Part shown: positions 35,585 through 44,650 of the stretch, in pieces | How positions within the stretch are numbered: position 1 is the first letter of the stretch | Layout of the letters: every line of letters begins with the position of its first letter | DNA from: Paractinoplanes rishiriensis | Lineage (GTDB): Bacteria > Actinomycetota > Actinomycetes > Mycobacteriales > Micromonosporaceae | Length of the DNA stretch: 64,000 nt | Reading direction: 5' to 3' | Assembly (NCBI RefSeq): GCF_016862375.1 | Contig: NZ_BOMV01000076.1 | Location: forward strand, 1 to 64,000 | Notes under the pieces: model-generated | The model's input: the letters and a program-made list of their open reading frames with translations, nothing else | The model's database searches: none | What the model was told of the DNA's origin: nothing | Made by a program: the position numbers and the translations under genes

Positions 35585-36258
35585 TGATCTCGGTGCTGCT
35601 GGCGGACGATCAGGCACTGGTGCGGGCCGGCTTCCGGGCGCTGCTCAGCGCCGAGCCCGACATCGAGGTGGTGGGCGAGGCGGCCGACGGGCTCGAGGCG
35701 GTCGCGCAGGCCCGGCAGACCCGGCCCGACGTGGTGCTCATGGACATCCGGATGCCGGGGGTCGACGGGCTCGAGGCCACCAAGCGGATCGCCGCCGACC
35801 CGGCGCTGGCCGCCACCCGGGTGGTCATCCTGACGACGTTCGAGCTGGACGAGTACGTGTTCGAGGCGCTGCGCACGGGTGCGTCCGGCTTCCTGGTGAA
35901 GGACACCGAGCCGGTCGAGTTGCTGCGCGGGGTGCGGGCGGTGGCGGCCGGCGACGCGCTGCTGTCGCCCAGCGTGACCCGGCGGGTGATCGGCGAGTTC
36001 GCGGGCCGGTCGGTGCAGAGCGGGCCGATCATGCCGCCGGTGCCGCTCGACCAGCTGACCGACCGGGAGCGTGAGGTGCTCGTGCTGGTCGCCGAGGGCC
36101 TGTCCAACGACGAGATCGCGGCCCGGCTGGTGATCAGTCCCGCCACCGCGAAGACGCACGTCAGCCGCACGATGAACAAGCTCGGCGCGCGCGATCGGGC
36201 CCAGTTGGTGGTCTGGGCGTACGAGGCCGGATTGATCAAACCGGGGTGGCTGAATTGA
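35584..36258 (+). CDS. NarL/FixJ-type response regulator
   Basis: The 224-residue cytoplasmic regulator has a receiver domain (acidic pair in LLADDQALVR, phospho-acceptor Asp in PDVVLMDIRMPG, Lys in FLVKDTEP) and a LuxR-type HTH (LTDREREVLVLVAEGLSNDE, then RLVISPATAKTHVSR). It is translationally coupled to the kinase. The perfect inverted repeat upstream of the kinase is a plausible target. Confidence 0.92.
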   Translation: MISVLLADDQALVRAGFRALLSAEPDIEVVGEAADGLEAVAQARQTRPDVVLMDIRMPGVDGLEATKRIAADPALAATRVVILTTFELDEYVFEALRTGASGFLVKDTEPVELLRGVRAVAAGDALLSPSVTRRVIGEFAGRSVQSGPIMPPVPLDQLTDREREVLVLVAEGLSNDEIAARLVISPATAKTHVSRTMNKLGARDRAQLVVWAYEAGLIKPGWLN

Positions 36259-36348
36259 TTTCCCCGGCCCTGTCGAAATCCGTGGTGCGATGGCGTCATC
36301 ACTTCGCCGGCGCCGCAACGGGCGGTGCCCGGGAGGGAGAGCGACACC

Positions 36349-36696
36349 ATGAAATACGCGCTGCTGATCTACGGCGACGAGAAGGCATGGGAGGCCCGCG
36401 ACGAGCGGGAACTGCAGGAGAACCACGAGCGGCACGCCCGGTTCATGGCGATGCTGCGGGCCCGCGGGGCGATGCTCGGCGGCGAGGAGCTGACCCGGTC
36501 GGCGGCCGCGACCACGATCCGGCACGACGGCGACCGGGTCGGGGTGACCGACGGCCCGTACGCCGAGACCGCCGAGCAACTGGGCGGCTTCTACCTGATC
36601 GAGGCGGCCGACCTGGACGAGGCGCTCGAACTCGCCCGCCAGTTGCCGGAGGCGATCGTCGAGGTCCGGCCCGTGGTGCTCCACCCGCAGGAATGA
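36349..36696 (+). CDS. DGPF (YCII-related) domain protein
   Basis: The 115-residue product has the DGPF/YCII-like fold: MKYALLIYGDEKAW at the start and the motif VTDGPYAETAEQLGGFYLIE, where the family name DGPF is seen as DGPY. These proteins almost always sit beside ECF42-type sigma factors, as here, and may sense a small molecule. GGAGGGAG precedes the ATG by about nine bases. The stop overlaps the sigma gene start. Confidence 0.85.
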   Translation: MKYALLIYGDEKAWEARDERELQENHERHARFMAMLRARGAMLGGEELTRSAAATTIRHDGDRVGVTDGPYAETAEQLGGFYLIEAADLDEALELARQLPEAIVEVRPVVLHPQE

Positions 36697-37916
36697 CCGT
36701 CGACCAGGCCGTCGAGCAGGCGTACCGCGACGAGTGGTCCCGCCTGCTCGCACTGCTCGTCACCCGGCTGCGGCGATTCGACGTGGCCGAGGACAGCCTC
36801 CAGGACGCGTTTCTGGCGGCCGCCCGGGTCTGGCCGTCGCAGGGTGTGCCCGACCGGCCAGCGGCCTGGCTGTGGACCACAGCCCGTCGGCGGGCACTTG
36901 ATCGCATCCGGCAGGAAACCGCGGACGCCCGGCGGCTGCCGCTGCTGCTCACCGGCGACCCGCCGCCGGATGGCACCGCGGGTGACGACGAAATACCCGA
37001 CGAGCGGTTGCGGCTGCTGTTCGCCTGCTGCCACCCGGCGCTGCGGCCCGACGCGCGGGCCGCGCTGATGCTGCGCTTCGTGGCCGGGCTGACCACCGCC
37101 GAGATCGCCCGGCTGTTCCTGGTGTCCGAGCCGACCATGTCGGCCCGGCTCACCCGGGCCAAGGCCAAGATGGCGGTGGCCGGCATCCCGCTGCGCGCGC
37201 CGGCCGCCGCCGATCTGCCCGGCCGCCTCGACGTGGTGCTCACGGTGATCTACCTGATCTTCACCGAGGGCTACCGCGCCACCGCCGGACCCGACCTGCT
37301 GCGGCCCCGGCTCGCGGCCGAGGCGATCCGGCTGGGCTACCTGGTCGGCGAGTTGCTGCCGGGTGAACCGCGCACGCTCGCGCTGCTCGCGCTCATGCTG
37401 CTCCAGCATGCCCGCCGCGACGCCCGGGTCGGCGCCGGCGGCGACCTGATCCTGCTGCCCGACCAGGACCGCGGGCGCTGGCGGCAGGACGAGATCGGCC
37501 GGGGCCTGTCCCTGCTCGCTTTGATCGAGGCGGCGCCGATGGCGGGGGAATACCACCTCCAGGCCCTGATCGCGGCCGAGCACGCGAAGCCGCCACCGAC
37601 CGACTGGCCGCGGATCGCTCAGCTGTACGCCGAGCTGGAACGGCGGACGTCCTCGCCGGCGGTACGCCTCAACCGGGCGGTGGCGGTGGCCGAGGCGGGC
37701 GCACCCGAGGCGGCGCTGGCGCTGCTGGACGACCTCGACCGGCAGCTGCCGGGCAACCATCTGCTGCCCGCGGCCAGGGCCGAGCTCTACGCGCGCCTCG
37801 GCCGGGACGCGGAGGCCAAAGTCGCGTTCGAGCGGGCGCTGTCGTTGGTGCCCACCGCGCCCGAGCGCGCGCATCTGGAACACCGGCTGTCCACCCTGAC
37901 CGCCGGGCCGGGCTGA
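36693..37916 (+). CDS. ECF42-type RNA polymerase sigma factor with helical C-terminal domain
   Basis: The 407-residue product has sigma region 2 (WSRLLALLVTRLRRFDVAED, LQDAFLAAARVWP) and region 4 (LRFVAGLTTAEIARLFLVSE, ARLTRAKAKM), then about 220 residues of helical, TPR-like repeat (YLIFTEGYRATAG, HLQALIAAEHA, RLNRAVAVAEAGAPEAALAL). This is the ECF42 architecture, in which the C-terminal extension, instead of a separate anti-sigma factor, controls activity. It is coupled to the DGPF gene by an ATGA overlap. Confidence 0.88.
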   Translation: MTVDQAVEQAYRDEWSRLLALLVTRLRRFDVAEDSLQDAFLAAARVWPSQGVPDRPAAWLWTTARRRALDRIRQETADARRLPLLLTGDPPPDGTAGDDEIPDERLRLLFACCHPALRPDARAALMLRFVAGLTTAEIARLFLVSEPTMSARLTRAKAKMAVAGIPLRAPAAADLPGRLDVVLTVIYLIFTEGYRATAGPDLLRPRLAAEAIRLGYLVGELLPGEPRTLALLALMLLQHARRDARVGAGGDLILLPDQDRGRWRQDEIGRGLSLLALIEAAPMAGEYHLQALIAAEHAKPPPTDWPRIAQLYAELERRTSSPAVRLNRAVAVAEAGAPEAALALLDDLDRQLPGNHLLPAARAELYARLGRDAEAKVAFERALSLVPTAPERAHLEHRLSTLTAGPG

Positions 37917-38040
37917 TGTCCGGCACCCGCGGTCCACGGTGGCCGGCCACCCCCGAACGGGCGGATCTTCGACTCCGGCGGGTGTCGGCTTTCCAGCTCA
38001 GCGTTCCCCCGGCTCGACAGGGGCTCCTAGCATCCGGGGG

Positions 38041-40875
38041 ATGGTGGAGTACGGCCTCGGGGTCGACCTTGGCACCACGCACACCGCTGCTGCGATCAAT
38101 GTGGGCGGTGCGGTGGAGACTGTCCGGCTGGGCGCCCGGCGCGACGAGATCCCCTCGCTGGTCTTCCTGCGCACCGACGGCGAGGTGCTGGTCGGCGAGG
38201 CGGCCCAGCGGCGTGGCGAGGCCGAACCGACCCGGCTGGCCCGCGAGTTCAAGCGCCGGCTCGGCGACCCGGTGCCGGTGCTGCTGGGCGGCACGCCGAT
38301 GTCGGCGCACGCGCTCGCCGCCCGGCTGCTGCGGCACGTCACCGACACCGTCACGCACACCCAGGAGGCGCCGCCGGTCCGGATCGTGCTGACCCATCCG
38401 GCGAACTGGGGCCCGTACAAGCGCGAGCTGCTCCAGCAGGCGGCCGGGCTGGCCGATCTGCCGCAGGTCACGCTGCGCACCGAACCCGAGGCGGCCGCGG
38501 TCCGGTTCGCCGGCACCGCGCGGGTGGCGGCCGGCGAGACCATCGCGGTGTACGACCTGGGCGGCGGCACGTTCGACGCGGCGGTGCTGCGCAAGACGGC
38601 CGAGGGCTTCACCGTGCTGGGCGAGCCGCAGGGCGTCGAGCAGTTGGGCGGCATCGACTTCGACGAGGCCATCCTGGAACACGTGCGTACCACGGTCGGT
38701 GCGTCCCTCGAACTGACCGACGCCGACCTGACTGATCCGGCGGTCACCGAGGCCCTGGCCCGGCTGCGGCGCGAGTGCGTGGAGGCCAAGGAGAGCCTGT
38801 CGTTCGACACCGAGGTCGAGATCCCGGTGGCGCTGCCCCGGCTGCACACGCGGGTGCGGCTGAGCCGGGCCGAGTTCGAGGCGATGATCGCCCCGGCCCT
38901 CGGCGACACGGTGTCGGCGCTGCGCCGGGCACTGCGCTCGGCCGGCGTCGAGGCGGGCGAGCTGCGCTGCATCGTGCTGGCCGGCGGCTCGGCCCGGATC
39001 CCGCTGGTGGGGTCGCTGGTTTCGGAGGCGTTCGGGCGGCCGGTCGCGGTGGACGAACAGCCGGAGATGGGGATCGCGCTGGGCGCGGCCCGCCTCGCGG
39101 GGCCGGCCGGCCCGCCGCCGGCGGGACCACCGCCGGCGGGGCCACCGGTGCGGACGCAGTCACCGGCCGTGCCGCGGCCGGGCTACGTGCCGTTCTCGGG
39201 CGCGTCGGGCGCGCCGGGGCAGGCCGTCGGGCCCCGGCCGGCGGCTGGGGCACGCTTCACCCCACCGTCTACCGTCCCGGGCGCCGGCTTCGCGGCGGGC
39301 ACTGCGCGGGTGCCGGGCGGGGCGCCTTCCGGGTCACCTGGGGTGCCGGGCGGGGCGCCTTCCGGGTCGTCTGGGGTGCCGGGCGGGGCGCCTTCCGGGT
39401 CGCCTGGGACGCCGGGCGGGGCGCCTTCCGGGGTGCCGGGTGGCGGATCGGCATTCGGGACCGCGGGTGGTGGGGCGCCTGGCGGGGTCAGCGCCCGCGA
39501 TCGGCTTCGGGCCTATCGGTGGCCGGTGATCGGTGGGGTTGCGGCGGTGCTGCTGGCGGCCACCGCTGTCACCGCGGCCGCTGCCTGGCCCGACGGGGAC
39601 GACGACAAGGTCGTCACCACCGCGGGGCCGGGCGCCGATGCCAGCGGGGCGCCGGCTGTCGCGGCGGCCGGCCTGTTGTGGCGTACCGCTACCGGGGTGC
39701 CGGCCACCGGGGCGCCCGCGGTGGCGGGCGACCGGGTTCTGGTCGGTGGGCAGGACGGGACGCTGCGGGCCTACCGGCGCGCGGACGGGCAGCTGGACTG
39801 GGAGCTGGCCGTGGGGGCCGGGCTCCGGGTGGCTGACCGGGTGGCGGCGGGGGTGGCCTATGCGACCACGGCGGACGGCGCTGTGCTCGCGGTGGACGCC
39901 GAGCGGGGTGAGGTGCTGTGGCGGCGGGACACCGGGGGTGCGGTCGACGCGCGGCCGGTGGCCGGTGACGACCGGGTCTTCGTGGGTGGCGGCGGGACCG
40001 TGATGCACGCGTACCAGGTCGGCGGCAGTCATCGGCGCTGGCGCGCGTGGCCGGGTGTGGAGATCCAGGGTGCGCCTGCGGTGAGCGGCGAGATCGCGGT
40101 CGTGGCTGGGGACGACGGGCGGCTGCACGGGATGAACGGGTTCGGCGAGGTGCTCTGGAAGCGCCGCGTCGGCGACGTCACGGCGGGGCCGGTCGCGGCG
40201 GGTGACGCCGTGTGTGCGGCGGTGGATGCGCGGTCGGTGCACTGCCTGCGGGCCTCGGACGGGGAGCAGCTGTCCAAGATTGACTTCACCGGGGCGGGGC
40301 CGGCGGCGCTGGCGGGAGTGGACGCTGCGGTGTTCGTGACCGCGGCCGACCGGTCGGTGTCCGCGTGGGACACGCACGGCGGCGGGCTGCGGTGGCGGCA
40401 CCGGCCGGGCGGCGGAGCGGCCGAGGCAGGCTTCCCGGCGGTGTACGGCACCGGCGTTGCGGTGACCTATCCGGACGGCCGCGTTGCGGGACTCGATGCC
40501 GGGCTGGGCACCGAGCTGTGGCAGTACGCGGCCGGTGACCGGTTCGCGGTGGCGCCGGCCGGCGACGAGGCGGGGGTGTTCGCGGTGGCCGGCAACGGCA
40601 CGCTCTACGCGCTGCGCCCGCCGGGGGACGCGATCGCGGTGCCGCGGCCGGCGGCCACGACAGCGTCGCCCACCCGCGAGGCGACCAGCCCAACGCCGTC
40701 CCGCCGGCCGCGCACCACCCGGCCCACCCGGTCCACCTCGCCGACCACCGCACCACCGCCGACAAACCCCACCACCGAACCGACGACGACCACCCCACCA
40801 ACCCTGCCGACCGACTCCACCGTCGAGCCCAAAAGCGCGCCCAGCACGAAGCTCAAGGCCGAGCCCAGCACCTGA
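38041..40875 (+). CDS. Hsp70-like ATPase fused to an extracytoplasmic beta-propeller
   Basis: The product has 944 residues. The first 350 form an actin/Hsp70-type ATPase: LGVDLGTTHTAAAI, the second phosphate loop VYDLGGGTFDAAVL and the adenosine motif IVLAGGSARIPLVG. A Pro/Gly-rich segment with four VPGGAPSGSPG units (about 424-467) leads to one membrane helix (about 493-515, VIGGVAAVLLAATAV). Then comes a PQQ-type beta-propeller of about 320 residues with repeated W-x-x-x and G-x-V-Y/V-G blades (GGQDGTLRAYRRADGQLDWE), and a Pro/Thr-rich tail. There is no peptide-binding domain. An inside ATPase may thus signal to, or respond to, an outside sensor. Confidence 0.8.
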   Translation: MVEYGLGVDLGTTHTAAAINVGGAVETVRLGARRDEIPSLVFLRTDGEVLVGEAAQRRGEAEPTRLAREFKRRLGDPVPVLLGGTPMSAHALAARLLRHVTDTVTHTQEAPPVRIVLTHPANWGPYKRELLQQAAGLADLPQVTLRTEPEAAAVRFAGTARVAAGETIAVYDLGGGTFDAAVLRKTAEGFTVLGEPQGVEQLGGIDFDEAILEHVRTTVGASLELTDADLTDPAVTEALARLRRECVEAKESLSFDTEVEIPVALPRLHTRVRLSRAEFEAMIAPALGDTVSALRRALRSAGVEAGELRCIVLAGGSARIPLVGSLVSEAFGRPVAVDEQPEMGIALGAARLAGPAGPPPAGPPPAGPPVRTQSPAVPRPGYVPFSGASGAPGQAVGPRPAAGARFTPPSTVPGAGFAAGTARVPGGAPSGSPGVPGGAPSGSSGVPGGAPSGSPGTPGGAPSGVPGGGSAFGTAGGGAPGGVSARDRLRAYRWPVIGGVAAVLLAATAVTAAAAWPDGDDDKVVTTAGPGADASGAPAVAAAGLLWRTATGVPATGAPAVAGDRVLVGGQDGTLRAYRRADGQLDWELAVGAGLRVADRVAAGVAYATTADGAVLAVDAERGEVLWRRDTGGAVDARPVAGDDRVFVGGGGTVMHAYQVGGSHRRWRAWPGVEIQGAPAVSGEIAVVAGDDGRLHGMNGFGEVLWKRRVGDVTAGPVAAGDAVCAAVDARSVHCLRASDGEQLSKIDFTGAGPAALAGVDAAVFVTAADRSVSAWDTHGGGLRWRHRPGGGAAEAGFPAVYGTGVAVTYPDGRVAGLDAGLGTELWQYAAGDRFAVAPAGDEAGVFAVAGNGTLYALRPPGDAIAVPRPAATTASPTREATSPTPSRRPRTTRPTRSTSPTTAPPPTNPTTEPTTTTPPTLPTDSTVEPKSAPSTKLKAEPST
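39310..39441 (+). repeat. four 33-bp collagen-like repeats in the Hsp70 fusion gene
   Basis: Units start at 39,310, 39,343, 39,376 and 39,409 and encode VPGGAPSGSPG with small changes. The encoded linker lies just before the membrane helix. Nearly identical DNA over four units suggests recent expansion. Confidence 0.85.
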
Positions 40876-41057
40876 CCGACGGCGCTGATCCCCGTTGCGC
40901 CAGCTTCGGGCCGGTTCCCCAGAAGGTGTCGACGCCAGGGTCGCTGACGACCGGGGTGCGCGTGGCGGCGGGTGCTGTCCGATGTGGAGGGACATCGGCG
41001 GTCGGGTAATGCGCTAGGCTCCCGGCCAGCAACGTGCCGAACACGGGGGAGGACGGC

Positions 41058-41174
41058 ATGGGCTTACTTGGTGATTTGCTGCCTGCTGCCCGCAGGTTAA
41101 GCGTGATGTGCTGCCCTTTCTCTCCCCGTGCGCGGTTGACACCCAGGCACACGACGAGAGGACCTCGATGGTGA
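41058..41174 (+). CDS. possible 38-residue upstream ORF
   Basis: A strong ribosome binding site (GGGGGAGG) precedes an ATG whose frame reads MGLLGDLLPAARRLSVMCCP and stops seven bases inside the next gene (its ATG is at 41,168). This could be a leader peptide that couples translation of the secreted protein, or a decayed first gene. The peptide has no family. The stretch from 40,876 to 41,057 has no gene; a TAGGCT box is visible near 41,013. Confidence 0.35.
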   Translation: MGLLGDLLPAARRLSVMCCPFSPRARLTPRHTTRGPRW

Positions 41175-42232
41175 ACGCGGCACTCCGTAACACCACGCTC
41201 CTGCGGCTGACGGCGGTGGGCGCGGCGAGCGCACTGTTGCTCGGTCTGACACCAGCGGCGGCGCAGGCGGCCGTCACCGAGACGACGGTTGAGCTTCCGC
41301 TGGCCGCCGCGGCGGATGTGGTGGCCGGCGCCGCCGGTGTCTATGTCAGCGGCGGGCGGACCAGCACCCAGATCGTGGTGACCAACCCGGCCGGCGGCAA
41401 TCACCGCATCGTGGACGACCTGCCGGGGCCGACGGATCTCGAGCTCAGCCCGGACGGGAGCGTTCTCTACGCGGCCCTGCCCGCCGCCAACGAGATCGCG
41501 GCGATCGACACGACCACCCTGCAGGAGACCGCTCGCTATTTCACCGGGGTCGGCGCGTGCCCGTCCTCGCTGGCCGTCATCGAGCAGACGCTGTGGTTCG
41601 GCTACGGCTGTGACCAGTGGGGCGGCAACATCGGCCGGATCGACGTCAGCGACCCGGCCCCCACCGCGGCGGTCCGGCAGTCCCCGGTGGACTTCTGGAG
41701 CCACCCCAAGCTCAGCGTGGGGCGCAACGACCCGGGCCGGCTCTTCGCGGCCCAGCCGTCGCTGAGTCCGTCGGCGGTTCAGATCTTCACGGTCGCCGCC
41801 GACGGCACGCTCACCGCGGCCGGACGCACCGAGCACACCGTGGTCGGCGGCAACCTGCGGGACATGGCCGCCGCTCCGGACGGGGCCACCTTCTACACCG
41901 CGTCCGGTGCCCCGTACGAGATCCTGCAGTTCGAGTCGCACGAGCTCACCGTGGCCCGCCGCCGGTTCGCGACCGGGCCGTACCCGAACGCCGTCGAGGT
42001 TTCGCACGACGGCACCCAGATCGCGGCGGCCGCCGACGGCAGCGGCCTGTTCGTCTTCCGGCCGACCAGCGCCCAGCCCACCAAGCTGACGCTCACCGGA
42101 TCCAGCGGCGTCATCGACCGGGGCATCGCCTGGGCACCCAGCGGCGCCCAGTTGTACGCCGTCACCCGGAACACGCCGAATGCGGTCCTGCACGTGTACA
42201 CCGCGTCGATCGCAGCCAAGCGCCTGGCATGA
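41168..42232 (+). CDS. secreted YncE-like beta-propeller protein
   Basis: The 354-residue product has a signal peptide (LLLGLTPAAAQAA) and a body of about seven propeller-type blades, e.g. GPTDLELSPDGSVLYAALPA, NAVEVSHDGTQIAAAADGSG and IAWAPSGAQLYAVTRN. It resembles the propeller parts of larger actinobacterial surface proteins, but lacks Ig-like repeats. It may bind ligands or proteins outside the cell. AGAGGA lies ahead of the ATG. It is convergent with the ABC operon. Confidence 0.7.
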   Translation: MVNAALRNTTLLRLTAVGAASALLLGLTPAAAQAAVTETTVELPLAAAADVVAGAAGVYVSGGRTSTQIVVTNPAGGNHRIVDDLPGPTDLELSPDGSVLYAALPAANEIAAIDTTTLQETARYFTGVGACPSSLAVIEQTLWFGYGCDQWGGNIGRIDVSDPAPTAAVRQSPVDFWSHPKLSVGRNDPGRLFAAQPSLSPSAVQIFTVAADGTLTAAGRTEHTVVGGNLRDMAAAPDGATFYTASGAPYEILQFESHELTVARRRFATGPYPNAVEVSHDGTQIAAAADGSGLFVFRPTSAQPTKLTLTGSSGVIDRGIAWAPSGAQLYAVTRNTPNAVLHVYTASIAAKRLA

Positions 42233-42257
42233 CCAACAAGTAACGCACGAGTGACGC

Positions 42258-42278
42258 CCGGCCGTGCTCAGCGGCCGG
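42258..42278. terminator. hairpin between convergent genes
   Basis: CCGGCCG and CGGCCGG form a seven-base stem with a seven-base loop, in the 35-bp gap between the propeller gene and the ABC ATPase gene; it overlaps the ATPase stop codon. It may terminate both. Confidence 0.5.
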
Positions 42279-43128
42279 CGGTCGCCAGGTAGCCGTCCTC
42301 CAGTCCGGGTTCGACCGGTTGCGCCTGCGGGCTGGGGGCGGTGGGCGACACGATCCGGTAGCGCATGCCGTTCTCGTGCGGGAGTGCGGAAACGACCGTG
42401 CCCTCGGCCGGCGGCGGGCCGTCGGTGACGACCGACCAGACTCGGCCCTCGGCGCGGCGGGTCAACTCGTCGACCGTGCCCCGGAAGATCAGCTTGCCCT
42501 TGGCGAGCACCGCCACCTCGCGGCAGGTCTGCGCGATGTCGTCGACGATGTGCGTGCTCAGCAGCACCGTGCGCCGGTCCGCGAACTGGGACAGCAGTGT
42601 GCGGAAGCGGATCCGCTCCTCGGGGTCGAGACCGGCGGTCGGCTCGTCCACGATCAGCAGCTGCGGGTCGGCGAGCAGGGCCTGGGCGATCCCGACCCGC
42701 TGCCGCATACCGCCCGAAAAGCCGCGCAGCCGCCGGTCGGCGTGTGCGGTTAGCGCCACCACCTCGAGTAGTTCCCCGACGCGCCGCCGCCGCACCGACC
42801 GGTCGTCCATGCCCTTGAGCAGCGCCACGTAGTCGAGGAACTGGCGCGCCGTCAGATCCGGGTAGACGCCGAGATCCTGCGGCAGGTAGCCGAGCGTGCG
42901 CTGGACGGCCGTCCGCCCCGTACCCGTGCCCATGTCGTGCCCACCCACCGTGACCTGACCGGACGATGGCCGCAGGATGCCGGCCAGGATGCGCATCAGC
43001 GTGGTCTTTCCGGCACCGTTGGCGCCGAGCAGGCCGAACATTCCGGTGGGGACGACCAGGTCCAGGCCGTCCAGGGCAAAAACCTTTTGGCCGTACGCCT
43101 TCGTCAGGCCGGAGATTTCGATCCTCAT
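42268..43128 (-). CDS. ABC transporter ATPase
   Basis: The 286-residue ATPase has the Walker A motif GLLGANGAGKTTLMRI, the signature LRGFSGGMRQRVGIAQ, Walker B LLIVDEPTAGLDP and the switch His in LLSTHIVDD. It is the DrrA/CcmA-like exporter type that pairs with separate membrane proteins. It is the last gene of a five-gene minus-strand operon and lies 11 bases after the second membrane protein gene. The two membrane proteins upstream are its likely partners. Confidence 0.9.
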   Translation of the reverse strand: MRIEISGLTKAYGQKVFALDGLDLVVPTGMFGLLGANGAGKTTLMRILAGILRPSSGQVTVGGHDMGTGTGRTAVQRTLGYLPQDLGVYPDLTARQFLDYVALLKGMDDRSVRRRRVGELLEVVALTAHADRRLRGFSGGMRQRVGIAQALLADPQLLIVDEPTAGLDPEERIRFRTLLSQFADRRTVLLSTHIVDDIAQTCREVAVLAKGKLIFRGTVDELTRRAEGRVWSVVTDGPPPAEGTVVSALPHENGMRYRIVSPTAPSPQAQPVEPGLEDGYLATAGR

Positions 43129-43139
43129 CGGTATGCCTC

Positions 43140-43958
43140 TCAACGGGTTCGGTAGGTGCGCAGCGCGTGGCCGCCGGCGAGCGCGAGGGCGGCGAGAACC
43201 AGCAGCACACCGATGGACAGCCACGCCGTCGTCGCGGTCGGCTCCGGCCGCAGGAAGTTCAGCGCGGCGCCGGGCAGCGGGCCGGCCCAGGTCTCCTCGC
43301 CATCGATGCCGTGGAACCCGAAGAGCCCGGTGAGCGGGTAGCCGCCGAGCGGGTGGATCAGGCTCCGCGCGAGGGTCGGCATCATGTCCGGTATCACGAT
43401 GTTGCCCCACAGCCAGTAACCGACGAACAGCACCCGGAACAACGGCGCCGGCATGGTCAGCGGAACGACCAGCGCGAACGCGGCCACGAACAGCAGGCCC
43501 GGCACGATCACCACGGCGGTTGCCGCCAGCGCCCAGCCGAGCGCGCCGGGCCGGCTCGTGTGCACCGCGTACGCGGTGGCGAAGCCGAAGTACACCAGCA
43601 GCACCGGGATGGCCGTCGCGGCGCTCGCCCCCAGGTATTTGCCGAGCAGGCGGGCACCCGGCCGGGCCGGCGTGGCGTCCAGGATCGGCGCCACCCGCAA
43701 CCGGTCGTCGCGGATCATCCGGTCGGCGAGCAGGCAGCCGAACCCGATCGCCAGCAGCGCGTGGATCTGCAGCGCGAGGCCGAGCACCGCGGTCTTCGCC
43801 TCGGGCGGCGCCTCCCGCGGATCGAACAGGTCGCGCAGCAGGCTGCCGCCGATCAGCACGAACAGCACCAGGGTCAGCGCCGGCACGATCCACACCGAGC
43901 GTTTGCGGATCTGCATGCCGAACTCGTACCGCAGGCTCGCACCGAACTCGGTCATCAT
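43140..43958 (-). CDS. ABC-2-like membrane protein
   Basis: The 272-residue protein has six hydrophobic helices (e.g. SVWIVPALTLVLFVLIGG, FRVLFVGYWLWGNIVIPDM) and opens with MMTEFGASLRYEFGMQIRKR, an interfacial start typical of ABC-2 permeases. A large soluble part is absent. Its start overlaps the upstream stop (ATGATGA). It probably forms the transport channel with the adjacent ATPase. Confidence 0.75.
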   Translation of the reverse strand: MMTEFGASLRYEFGMQIRKRSVWIVPALTLVLFVLIGGSLLRDLFDPREAPPEAKTAVLGLALQIHALLAIGFGCLLADRMIRDDRLRVAPILDATPARPGARLLGKYLGASAATAIPVLLVYFGFATAYAVHTSRPGALGWALAATAVVIVPGLLFVAAFALVVPLTMPAPLFRVLFVGYWLWGNIVIPDMMPTLARSLIHPLGGYPLTGLFGFHGIDGEETWAGPLPGAALNFLRPEPTATTAWLSIGVLLVLAALALAGGHALRTYRTR

Positions 43959-44650
43959 TCGTCCCCCTCGCCGGTCAGGCGCTCCGAGCGACCCAGCACC
44001 ACCAGCGCGAGCGCGATGAGCGCCGCAGCCGTGCCGAGCAGGGTGAGCCGGTTGGCGGTCCAGTCGCCCGGCACCGTGCCCCGGGTCGTGGCGAACAGGT
44101 AGAGCAGCCGGCCAGGCTGGTGCTGCTGCACCAGGTCGGCGAAGAACTGCTGGATCGTCCACAGCGTGGTGACGATCGCGCCGGCCGCTGCCGGGCTGCG
44201 GGAGATGGCGCCGGCCGCGAAGCCCGCCGCGGCCAGGGCCAGCGTCGGCGCCACCCAGGTGAGCTGCCCGGCGACCGGTCCGTGGTTCTCCGGCCAGCGG
44301 TCCCACCAGCCGGTCCCGATCAGCACGGCCGCCGTCAGCAGGGCGACCGTCGCCGCCCACGCGAGCGTCACGGTCATCCGGCGCAAGAGCGTGATCCGGT
44401 ACGACGTGGCGGTCGTCAGTTGGATCTCGACGGCCTCGTCCCGGCCGACCAGCGAGGCGCAGGCCACCCCGGCGGCCAGCGGAACCGCCATCTCGAGGGC
44501 GCCGAGCAGGATGCGGGCGGTGGTTGCGTCGCTCGGTTGCGGGTTGGCCAATGCGGCCGCGACGCCCAGAGCCACAGCGATCGGTGGGCCCAGCGCAGCC
44601 GCCCAGCCGGCCCGGCGCACCTCGTACCGCCAGAGGGTCAGTGGTCTCAC
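43955..44650 (-). CDS. membrane protein of the ABC operon
   Basis: The 231-residue product has six hydrophobic helices and again a short basic start (MRPLTLWRYEVRRAGWAAAL). GTG at 44,650 overlaps the stop of the anti-sigma gene (GTGA), which supports this start over GTG at 44,671. It is likely a second channel subunit of the same transporter. I do not recognise a more exact family. Confidence 0.7.
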   Translation of the reverse strand: MRPLTLWRYEVRRAGWAAALGPPIAVALGVAAALANPQPSDATTARILLGALEMAVPLAAGVACASLVGRDEAVEIQLTTATSYRITLLRRMTVTLAWAATVALLTAAVLIGTGWWDRWPENHGPVAGQLTWVAPTLALAAAGFAAGAISRSPAAAGAIVTTLWTIQQFFADLVQQHQPGRLLYLFATTRGTVPGDWTANRLTLLGTAAALIALALVVLGRSERLTGEGDE

